DNA of 64,000 nucleotides. It comes from Weeksellaceae bacterium TAE3-ERU29. Lineage in GTDB: Bacteria > Bacteroidota > Bacteroidia > Flavobacteriales > Weeksellaceae. The stretch covers positions 18,469-82,468 of the forward strand of contig JAHUUM010000010.1 of NCBI GenBank assembly GCA_019218445.1. Reading direction: 5' to 3'. The translations under genes were made by a program, and so were the position numbers. Position 1 is the stretch's first letter, and every line of letters starts with the position of its first letter. Below are positions 10,106 through 17,376 of this stretch, in pieces. Below the pieces are notes generated by a model. It saw only the letters and a program-made list of their open reading frames with translations. It was not told the DNA's origin and ran no database searches.

Positions 10106-10194
10106 CAGAAAATAAGATTTTAATTCTTGTTTTCAAACAAAATTCACAACGGGTAATTTTAAATATTTAAGACTTTATTATATAAAGTGATGAG

Positions 10195-10223
10195 TTGTTT
10201 TAAAAAGTTAAAGATTACTTTTG
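10195..10223 (+). promoter_or_regulatory. Promoter of the secreted metalloprotease
   Basis: TTG at 10195-10197 and TACTTTTG at 10216-10223 with 18 bases between them match the Bacteroidota promoter. The gene starts 33 bases after the -7 box. Confidence 0.7.
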
Positions 10224-10255
10224 CACCTTTGAATTTTAGAATACTATAAATAAAA

Positions 10256-12634
10256 ATGACAAGATCCAATAAATACTTTTTCGTTTTTTTCTTATTCATA
10301 AATATATCAATTTTTGCCCAAGAAAATTACTGGAAACCTATAAAAAACAATTATAAATTCAATCGTTCTGCACGTTCCGTATCATCTAATGCACAAGAGT
10401 TTGAGTTAGATGAAATCGCCTTCCAAAAAGCCTTATTTCAGCCTGATAAAACAGTGCTTTTTCCTGATGCTCAGGGGAATGTTAAGAAGTTTCGTATAAC
10501 GCCTACGCATGTACTTTCAGAGGAATTGGAACAAAAATATCCCGATATTAAAACCTATGTAGGGACTTCGGTAGATAATCCTGAGGAGGAAGTGGTGTTT
10601 TCGTTGAGTAATTATGGTTTGGAAGCAATCTTTTTAAATGGTACAAATACGCAGTATATAGAGAAAAATGAGTCAACAGCGAATCGTTACTCTATACGAC
10701 AAGCCAAAAATGAAGGGAGTCATATTGATTGTGGAGTAGGAGAAAATGCAGAAAGTATTAAAAAAGAATTGAAATCTTCTTTAACTGCTCGAAATGCTTA
10801 TAATTCTGTTGAAGACGAGTACGATGATAGTAAGGTTAGAGTATATCGTTTGGCAATTGCCGGAACAACGGCATTTGTAGAAAGTCGTTCTGCTTGGATT
10901 TCTGCATCAAATGTGGATATGAAAAAAAGAATAGCCTTTAGAGAGGTAGTAAGAACAATTAATCAAGTTAACCAAATTTACATAGCAGATTTATCCATTA
11001 GATTTAAATTGGTTACAGACCATACTTTTTTGAATTATGGAGAAGAAGACCCTTTTCCAAAAGAAGATAAAGATTATCGTGAGCGAGGGTTTAGTTTGAC
11101 GAAAAAGAAAATACAAAAATTTCTTGATGATAAAATAGGATCTGATAATTATGATATTGGTCATTTATTTCATGATGCTGATGTAGCAAGTTTAGCAGAC
11201 TATAAAGTTGCTTGTAGACCTAATGAGAAGGCTTATGGTTTTTCTTGTATTTATAATATTAGAGATTATAGAAAAGGAGGTTTGTTTACAGTTGTTGTGG
11301 CTCATGAAATAGGACATCAATTGGGAGCTTATCATACGTTTTCTAATAAGTTAGATGATGTTTTATCTCAAGTGGAACCTGGAAGTGGAAGTACCATTAT
11401 GTCATATGCGGGAATTACTGATACAGACGATGTACAATATAGTCGAGACCATTATTTTAATCATGTTAACATTCAGCAGATAAAAGACTATATGAAAATT
11501 TATGATTGTGCACAAAAAGAAGAAAGCCCTAACAGAAATGCACCACAGATAAAACCATTTCCAAAAGATACTTATATTATTCCTAAAGGAACAGCTTATC
11601 GATTGGAAGGAGAAGCAACTGACACAGATAATGACAAGTTATATTATTCTTGGGAAGAAGCAGATAACCTTTTATATGAAGAGAATGGTATGAAAAAATA
11701 TGCTCTTGTTAAAAGGTCGGACTTTGGTCCTAATCTAAAAGTTGGAGGAATGACACGTGTTTTACCACCCAATCAAAATCCTACTCGTTATATTCCGCGA
11801 ATGAGCCGAATTTTAGAAGGGAAATTAACACAGAGTAATCCGCAAACTTCGTCTAAAAATTCTTTTATTGAGAATTCAGAATGGGAAACAGTTTCCAATG
11901 TAGCACGTGATTTGAATTGGACATTTGTAGTGCGAGACCAGCCTATCAATAGTGGAAAAGCGGGAAGAGTACGAACTCAAAAATTAACATTAAAAGTTGT
12001 TGAAGGGGCAGGTCCATTTTTAATGACTTCACAATCATCAGAAACTACTTATCATGCTTATAAGCCGATTTCAATTACTTGGGACGTAGCAAAAACAAAT
12101 CAAAATCCTGTAAATGCTCAAACGGTATCGTTGTATTTTTCTAAGGACGAAGGGAAAACATTTACATTAGTAGAAGGTAATCTTCCAAATAATGGAGCAG
12201 CAACCATTAAATTACCTAATAATATGGTGACGGAAAACGGACGCTTTATGCTAAGAGCCGATGATAATATTTTCTTAGCAGTCAATACAGCAAATATAAC
12301 CATTACAGAAGGTACACCACCTGTGGATGTTACGCCACCAAAAACCATTTGCTCTAAACCTTCTACGGCACAAGGGACAGCATTGCCTACCAAAGTTGGA
12401 ATTACTACATTAAACAGAAATACTCAAGATAATTGGGTGGGAAATTCTAAAAATGGATTTATAAAAATGGAATCCCATACCAAAGGTTTTGTCATAACCC
12501 GAATGACAGAAACCGAAATAAATAAGATAGCAGACCCAAAAGAGGGAATGCTAACGTGGGACAAAACCAATCAATGTTTAAAATTGTATAAAAACAACCA
12601 ATGGAAATGTATTACTCAGGGTTGTAATGAGTAA
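10256..12634 (+). CDS. Secreted reprolysin-like zinc metalloprotease
   Basis: A 792-residue secreted protease. A signal peptide ends near SIFAQ at residue 21. A pro-region follows to about 190. The catalytic domain has the metzincin site HEIGHQLGAYH (His350, Glu351, His354, His360) and a Met-turn IMSYA at Met382, so it belongs to the M12B/M12-like metzincins. Ig/fibronectin-like beta regions follow (about 425-690), including a T-D-T-D-N-D calcium-type segment. The last 70 residues form a small module ending in a Cys-rich GMLTWDKTNQCLKLYKNNQW segment. A similar module occurs inside the protein at 61207-63603. A role in host or polymer protein breakdown is inferred. It has its own promoter. Confidence 0.88.
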   Translation: MTRSNKYFFVFFLFINISIFAQENYWKPIKNNYKFNRSARSVSSNAQEFELDEIAFQKALFQPDKTVLFPDAQGNVKKFRITPTHVLSEELEQKYPDIKTYVGTSVDNPEEEVVFSLSNYGLEAIFLNGTNTQYIEKNESTANRYSIRQAKNEGSHIDCGVGENAESIKKELKSSLTARNAYNSVEDEYDDSKVRVYRLAIAGTTAFVESRSAWISASNVDMKKRIAFREVVRTINQVNQIYIADLSIRFKLVTDHTFLNYGEEDPFPKEDKDYRERGFSLTKKKIQKFLDDKIGSDNYDIGHLFHDADVASLADYKVACRPNEKAYGFSCIYNIRDYRKGGLFTVVVAHEIGHQLGAYHTFSNKLDDVLSQVEPGSGSTIMSYAGITDTDDVQYSRDHYFNHVNIQQIKDYMKIYDCAQKEESPNRNAPQIKPFPKDTYIIPKGTAYRLEGEATDTDNDKLYYSWEEADNLLYEENGMKKYALVKRSDFGPNLKVGGMTRVLPPNQNPTRYIPRMSRILEGKLTQSNPQTSSKNSFIENSEWETVSNVARDLNWTFVVRDQPINSGKAGRVRTQKLTLKVVEGAGPFLMTSQSSETTYHAYKPISITWDVAKTNQNPVNAQTVSLYFSKDEGKTFTLVEGNLPNNGAATIKLPNNMVTENGRFMLRADDNIFLAVNTANITITEGTPPVDVTPPKTICSKPSTAQGTALPTKVGITTLNRNTQDNWVGNSKNGFIKMESHTKGFVITRMTETEINKIADPKEGMLTWDKTNQCLKLYKNNQWKCITQGCNE

Positions 12635-12646
12635 ACTTTGTGTTTA

Positions 12647-12841
12647 TTACTTCAATAAAGTTTTCAATTTTGAAGAATTATAGAACAAAAGTCCTAATCC
12701 TCCAATTGTTTCTGAAATTAATCCTATTAATAAAACAGAGGAAGAAAATTCAATTCCGTTGATTTTCATAAATGCTCCTGTTGTAACTGCTATAAATCCT
12801 AAAATTAAAAGACCTATTAATACTCTGTTTGTGTTATTCAT
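12647..12841 (-). CDS. Small two-helix membrane protein resembling the N-terminus of GldL
   Basis: A 64-residue protein with two hydrophobic segments (about 7-27 and 34-55) joined by a short loop with KINGIEF, and an Asn-Ser-Ser-Lys tail. The pattern (GxxxxxxGAFMKI..., then LLIGLISETIGGLGLLF with an acidic Glu in the second helix) resembles the transmembrane hairpin of the gliding/type 9 secretion motor protein GldL, whose second helix has a functional Glu. It lacks the GldL cytoplasmic domain and no gldM is nearby. It may be a stand-alone paralogue seen in many flavobacteria; the function is unknown. Confidence 0.65.
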   Translation of the reverse strand: MNNTNRVLIGLLILGFIAVTTGAFMKINGIEFSSSVLLIGLISETIGGLGLLFYNSSKLKTLLK

Positions 12842-12929
12842 GACCTATTATTTCAATGTTAGATGTTCAAATATATAAATAAAATGTTAATTTTTAAAAA
12901 ATAAATAAAAATAAGTTAATGATGTTTAC

Positions 12930-14423
12930 TTATAGTTTTTCAATGGTTTCCGAAAGATATTCTAAAATCAACGAAGCTGTAAAAGTTTCCGGAGCGTGAT
13001 TTTCCGTATAATATTCTGCGGTTTTCCCGTGAAGGTAAACGCCTAATAATGTGGCGTCTTTGGGTGAATATCCTTGTGCCAACAATCCAGTAATCATTCC
13101 CGTAAGAACATCGCCACTGCCACCCGTAGAAAGGGCAACATTTCCACTGCTGTTAAAATAAATATGGTCGGCAACCACCATTGTATAAGCACCTTTTACG
13201 ACCATTATTACATTGTATTTTTGTGAAAAAGCTCGGACTTTTTCTATTTTTTCATAGTCATTTTTCCACTTTCCTATTAGTCGTTCTAATTCTTTTGGGT
13301 GTGGTGTTAGAATGCTGTTTTTAGGTAAAAGTTCTAATAATTCGTGATTTAAAGACAAACAATTTAACGCATCGGCATCGATTACCAAAGGTTTTGAATT
13401 GTTCTCCAAGAAAATTTTAAATCCTTTTTGAGTTTCTTCGTCCGTCCCCATTCCAGGTCCAATTCCTATGGCGGTCGCATCGACTTTTATATTGAATTGA
13501 GATACGATTTTATCGCTGTCGGTAGTAACCATTACTTCAGGTAGTGCGATTTGTAAAATCTGATAACCACATTCGGGAATATGAGCGGTTACCAAGCCAC
13601 TTCCGATTTTTAAAGATGCTTTGGACGAGAGCAAAACGGCACCCATTTTTCCGTAACTTCCGCCGATGATAAGAGCGTGTCCGAAAGTTCCTTTGTGCGA
13701 CCATTTATCGTGGCGAGGTTTGTAAATTGATTTTGCCAAATCTTCCGTAAAATAGTGATAATCCGTAGGAAGTTGATTGATATATTCTTCATCAAGACCA
13801 ATATCTAAAATTGTCCAATCTTTTACAAAGTCTTTGTTATCAGGAAGAAATAAAGCCAATTTAGGTACTTGAAAAGTCAAAGTGTGATGAGCTTTTATTA
13901 CTGAATTAGGTTTGGTAACAGGTTGATTGGCAAAAAGTCCCGAAGGTAAATCAATGGAAATTACCGTTGTTTTGGAATGATTGATATGTTGAATAAGTTC
14001 TAATGCAAGTCCTTCAGGTGGGCGGTTTAAACCATTGCCAAACAAAGCATCAATAATAAGTGTTTGATTTGTGATTTTTGGAAAATCGTCGGTACTTTCT
14101 ATTATTTTTATGGTAGATTTGTATTTCTTCAATCTTTCTAAATTGGTAGAAAATTCCTCACCCGGATTGTTTCCTAATTTTAAAATATACACATTGACTG
14201 AAAATCCGTTATTTTCCAACAAACGAGCGATTACCAAACCGTCTCCGCCATTGTTTCCCGTACCACAAAAAACAGCAATCGGTTGCGTTTTAGGAAAATG
14301 AGCAATAATCCATTCAAAGCATTTTGTAGAAGCGCGTTCCATTAAATCCACAGACGAAATAGGCTCATTTTTGATAGTGAATTGGTCGGTTTGAGCGATT
14401 TGTTTTGGAGTAAAGATTTTCAT
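12930..14423 (-). CDS. nnr: Bifunctional NAD(P)H-hydrate epimerase / ADP-dependent NAD(P)H-hydrate dehydratase
   Basis: Repairs hydrated NADH and NADPH. The 497-residue protein fuses two domains. The N-terminal epimerase (YjeF-N, residues 1 to about 210) has CGTGNNGGDGLVIARLL near 50 and IDALFGNGL near 125. The C-terminal dehydratase (about 225-497) has the ribokinase-like GGSYGKMGAVLLSSKA, GIGPGMGTDEET, a DADALN block and the ATP-site signature STGGSGDVLTGMITGLLAQG. Both active regions look intact. Cytoplasmic. It seems to be transcribed alone. Confidence 0.96.
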   Translation of the reverse strand: MKIFTPKQIAQTDQFTIKNEPISSVDLMERASTKCFEWIIAHFPKTQPIAVFCGTGNNGGDGLVIARLLENNGFSVNVYILKLGNNPGEEFSTNLERLKKYKSTIKIIESTDDFPKITNQTLIIDALFGNGLNRPPEGLALELIQHINHSKTTVISIDLPSGLFANQPVTKPNSVIKAHHTLTFQVPKLALFLPDNKDFVKDWTILDIGLDEEYINQLPTDYHYFTEDLAKSIYKPRHDKWSHKGTFGHALIIGGSYGKMGAVLLSSKASLKIGSGLVTAHIPECGYQILQIALPEVMVTTDSDKIVSQFNIKVDATAIGIGPGMGTDEETQKGFKIFLENNSKPLVIDADALNCLSLNHELLELLPKNSILTPHPKELERLIGKWKNDYEKIEKVRAFSQKYNVIMVVKGAYTMVVADHIYFNSSGNVALSTGGSGDVLTGMITGLLAQGYSPKDATLLGVYLHGKTAEYYTENHAPETFTASLILEYLSETIEKL

Positions 14424-14556
14424 AATTAGTGTTTTTTCTTGTTAAGAGATAGTGTAAAATTAGTAATTATTGTTGATATGGTGGAATGTTTATAGTTTGT
14501 TTTGACTTAAAGAAATAAGAAAATATTTTGTAGATTTGGTTTAAATATTGAGTGAA

Positions 14557-15258
14557 ATGTATATTAATTTAAAAGAAAAATATACTCAAGAAGTATTAGC
14601 TATTTGGAAAGATTTTCAAAATTTTAACTTTCTAAATGAAAATGGGAAAGAATATAGAAAATCTCCCCTTCTTCCTGAACTTATAAGAAAAGAGGCTATT
14701 TTATTTATAGGAATAAATCCCTCTTTTAATCAGAAATCTATAATTCCCGAGCACGAAAAAAAGATAGCATTTTATCTGGAGTCTAAAGAAAATGATATTA
14801 TTTATTTCGAAAAATTTAAAGATATAGCAAGATTTTGTGAAGAACATTGGACTCATTTGGATTTACTTTTCGTAAGAGAAACTAAACAAAAAGAAATAGA
14901 AAGATTATCTCACTTATCAGAAGGAATTAACTTTATATCTAAACAAATAGATATTTCTTTTGAAATAATAGAGCAGGCTTCTCCTAAAATTATAGTAGTT
15001 TGTAATTCTTTTGCATCAGAACTTTTTGGAAAGAAAAAGCAAAAACATAGTGTTTTTGATACAATATGGAAAGGATATAATCTTGATTTTTATAAGGATT
15101 TTGATGAAAATATAGGTACTTATAAAATTAAGTTAGGAGAAAAGGAAACACCTATTATTTTTTCAGGAATGCTATCTGGACAAAGAGCATTGGATAAAGG
15201 TTCTTTTGAGAGATTAAAATGGCAAATAAAGATGATTTTAAATAATGTTAAAAGTTAG
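14557..15258 (+). CDS. Uncharacterised protein with a possible uracil-DNA-glycosylase-like fold
   Basis: A 233-residue protein. I chose the ATG at 14557; a TTG three codons earlier is also open. It contains ILFIGINPSFNQ near residue 45, which resembles the water-activating loop of UDG-superfamily proteins (GxNPG/S). A central strand PKIIVVCNSFASELFG near 145 resembles the family's V-x-L-G-x-x-A segment, and FSGMLSGQRALDKGSFE near 205 sits where the H-S-P loop would be. The catalytic His-containing motif is not clear, so enzymatic activity is doubtful. It stands alone between convergent neighbours. No confident function. Confidence 0.5.
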   Translation: MYINLKEKYTQEVLAIWKDFQNFNFLNENGKEYRKSPLLPELIRKEAILFIGINPSFNQKSIIPEHEKKIAFYLESKENDIIYFEKFKDIARFCEEHWTHLDLLFVRETKQKEIERLSHLSEGINFISKQIDISFEIIEQASPKIIVVCNSFASELFGKKKQKHSVFDTIWKGYNLDFYKDFDENIGTYKIKLGEKETPIIFSGMLSGQRALDKGSFERLKWQIKMILNNVKS

Positions 15259-15270
15259 TTTAATTAAAAA

Positions 15271-16158
15271 CTACTCCACAGCCACAAAAATTTCTACTTC
15301 TGAGTTTTCTCCATTTTGTGATTTTTCGCTATATACTTCAAAATCGTAGGTATATTTTCGGTTGAGGTCGTTGTCTTTTTGCCAGATTTCTCCCCAAGTA
15401 TCCGCTACTGCTTTAGGCATTTCGCCTTTTGCTATAAACTTTTTAAAGTTTTCTGCTTTAAATTCTCGTCCTATCAATCCGTTGGGGATTTCGTCTAATG
15501 TAGAAACGGGCATTCCAATAATAGAAGTGTATTCATCGGTATAGTCACTTTTGTAATCGGTGTAAATCGAGAGGATTTCGTTGGATATTTTATTTGGTAT
15601 TTTTGTCATAATATTTTCCGAATAGAATTTACCCCAAAGTTCGCCTAAATCTTTTGCCGATTGATTATCTTTATTGGTTGTTCGTGTTGAAATTCCGATG
15701 ATTTTAAATCCTTTTTCCATAGTTTTTTGTTTACGGGATATTATCTTTTTTGATAGATAAATTAATAAAGAAAATACAACATAAAAAGCAGAAAGTAGGA
15801 GTTCTGTTTTCCAATCTTTAAATTCACTAGGAAGCAAGAGATTATGTGAATTTTTAAATTTTAAAACTTCTATTGTTGTATTTTCATTTTCTGAAAAAAT
15901 AGTAGGGTAAAGCTGATATAATTTATCTATATTCTTATCAAACTCACTAAAATATACTTTTTCATTATCAATATACCCTTTAACTGTGATGCTCCTTCTT
16001 CTATATGAAGAATTATATGAGTAATTTTCTATACTCATTTTCTCTGTAACATAGTTACCCTGTACATAATCAAATATTCTCCAACCATCAAAAAAAAGAT
16101 TGAAAAAGAATACTACCAATACAGATAAATACCAGACTATTTTAAAAAATTCCCTCAT
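15271..16158 (-). CDS. Membrane-anchored protein with a C-terminal GyrI-like effector-binding domain
   Basis: A 295-residue protein in two parts. The N-terminal half has one membrane helix (about 8-25), an extracytoplasmic stretch of roughly 85 residues and a second helix (about 120-138). The C-terminal half, from MEKGFKIIGIS (about residue 146), is a GyrI-like/effector-binding domain of the AraC-type sensor kind. It has LGELWGKFYSENI, YTDYKSDYTDEYTSIIG and a final acidic EVEIFVAVE strand with the conserved Glu. GyrI-like domains usually form short cytosolic proteins of about 155 residues, so this may be an in-frame fusion of two genes; an internal ATG starts the second domain. The ligand is unknown. 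Confidence 0.7.
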   Translation of the reverse strand: MREFFKIVWYLSVLVVFFFNLFFDGWRIFDYVQGNYVTEKMSIENYSYNSSYRRRSITVKGYIDNEKVYFSEFDKNIDKLYQLYPTIFSENENTTIEVLKFKNSHNLLLPSEFKDWKTELLLSAFYVVFSLLIYLSKKIISRKQKTMEKGFKIIGISTRTTNKDNQSAKDLGELWGKFYSENIMTKIPNKISNEILSIYTDYKSDYTDEYTSIIGMPVSTLDEIPNGLIGREFKAENFKKFIAKGEMPKAVADTWGEIWQKDNDLNRKYTYDFEVYSEKSQNGENSEVEIFVAVE

Positions 16159-16169
16159 TTATATTTGAT

Positions 16170-16241
16170 GAGATTCTAAAACAAGTTCAGCACGATACAC
16201 TCTAATAGTCACCCTTAACTTGTTTCAGGGTCGCATAATAA
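16170..16241. repeat. Dispersed palindromic intergenic repeat (family B)
   Basis: The left arm GATGAGATTCTAAAACAAG and the right arm CTTGTTTCAGGGTCGCAT are imperfect inverted copies around a short AT-rich centre. The right arm closely matches a second copy at 60385-60412. It lies between the membrane/GyrI-like gene and the esterase gene and could form a hairpin in RNA. Confidence 0.65.
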
Positions 16242-16262
16242 CTTTCTTTACAAATATAAGCT

Positions 16263-17306
16263 TTATTCTTTATCCTCTAACTCTCCATACTTTTCCTTAA
16301 GAAGTTGCTTTAAGATTTCGGCCTCTTCGGCAAGGTCTTGTTTTTGAGCCATTTCAATCATTTTTTCGATAATTTCTTGCTCTATAAAGACCGGATAGCC
16401 CAATCGTTTGGAAATCTTTTTGTAATGTTCTTTTATCAAATTCGGGTTTTTTATTGCCTCTTTTACAGGGAGTTGATACCCGTCAAAAATAAACTGCAAT
16501 CCGTTATAAGTTCCCGGTACAACTACACTTCCGTGGTCTTCTTCGGGATAAAATTTGTTTTCAATAATTAGATTAGAGATTTTTTTCTCTAAAAGTTTCT
16601 CCATAAAAGGAGTGATAGAAAGTTTATTTTCATTTTTAGGAGCTCCTGCTGTAGCAATATAAATTATCTTATTTTCATAAGGTTGGGTATCTTTTATGTT
16701 TGAGATTTGTTTTGTCAAATACTCATCATCCCACCAAAGGCTTGGGTCTAAAGCAATATACGCCTGAAAATCATCGGGCGACTTTACAAATGAATTAAGC
16801 GTTGCCAAACCGCCAAAAGAGTGTCCTGCCAGAATATTAAATCCGTTGGTTCTGTAATTTTTATTGATTTTGGGTTTTAATTCTTGATTGATAAATCGCA
16901 TAAAATCAGGATTCCCGCCACTGGTGGAGAAATCGGCTCGTTTCCATTCTTCAGGAGTTTTCATATTTGTTGGTGTCAACTCATTGGTGCGGTCTTTTTG
17001 AATAATTGCCACCAAAATCACCTCCGGCATGGATTTATACAAACCATACGTCAGCCGGCTGACCAATCCTTTCATATTAAAAAAATGATTTTCACCATCA
17101 AAGAAATAAATTACCGGATAGGTTTCATTTTGTTTTTTGTCATAGTCTTGCGGTAAACTCACCCAATACTCTCGGTTGTCATTCAAAATTTCGGAATGAA
17201 TGCTATGTTTTTGTCCTATAATGATATTTTCTTGAGCCCATACCGCTTGAAAATTTATAAATAAGGCTAATAAAGTAAAATAAAAGTTAATATAATGTTT
17301 ATGCAT
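16263..17306 (-). CDS. Secreted alpha/beta-hydrolase esterase (IroE/Fes-like family)
   Basis: A 347-residue esterase of the PF00756/COG2819 type. The signal peptide ends near AVWAQ at residue 24. The nucleophile elbow is GHSFGG with Ser163. VIYFFDGENHFF near 65 is typical of the YbbA/IroE group, an acidic residue follows, and the likely catalytic His is in PEEDHGS near residue 258. The C-terminal 60 residues form a helical extension. It is divergent from a TonB receptor plus DUF4374 lipoprotein, and the promoters overlap. This makes a periplasmic siderophore esterase (for example for enterobactin-type trilactones) the best guess; a general carboxylesterase cannot be excluded. Confidence 0.82.
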   Translation of the reverse strand: MHKHYINFYFTLLALFINFQAVWAQENIIIGQKHSIHSEILNDNREYWVSLPQDYDKKQNETYPVIYFFDGENHFFNMKGLVSRLTYGLYKSMPEVILVAIIQKDRTNELTPTNMKTPEEWKRADFSTSGGNPDFMRFINQELKPKINKNYRTNGFNILAGHSFGGLATLNSFVKSPDDFQAYIALDPSLWWDDEYLTKQISNIKDTQPYENKIIYIATAGAPKNENKLSITPFMEKLLEKKISNLIIENKFYPEEDHGSVVVPGTYNGLQFIFDGYQLPVKEAIKNPNLIKEHYKKISKRLGYPVFIEQEIIEKMIEMAQKQDLAEEAEILKQLLKEKYGELEDKE

Positions 17307-17314
17307 TTTGATTA

Positions 17315-17358
17315 TTGTTTAGATTCAATATAAATTATTACTTTTGTCGGCAAATTTA
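17315..17358. promoter_or_regulatory. Overlapping divergent promoters of esterase and TonB receptor
   Basis: On the plus strand TTG (17315-17317) and TACTTTTG (17339-17346) are 21 bases apart. On the minus strand TAAATTTG reads from 17358 to 17351. The two -7 boxes are only four bases apart on opposite strands, so one regulator, plausibly Fur, could control both. I did not see a clear Fur box. Confidence 0.6.
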
Positions 17359-17376
17359 ATTGGAATAAATTAAAAT

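Larger units (their letters stand above)
9750..10255. other. 506-base intergenic region with a palindromic element and one promoter
   Basis: No credible gene. It separates two divergent transcription units. The left third is plain AT-rich DNA. The centre (about 9964-10105) is an imperfect palindrome described separately. The right end holds the promoter of the metalloprotease. Confidence 0.6.
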
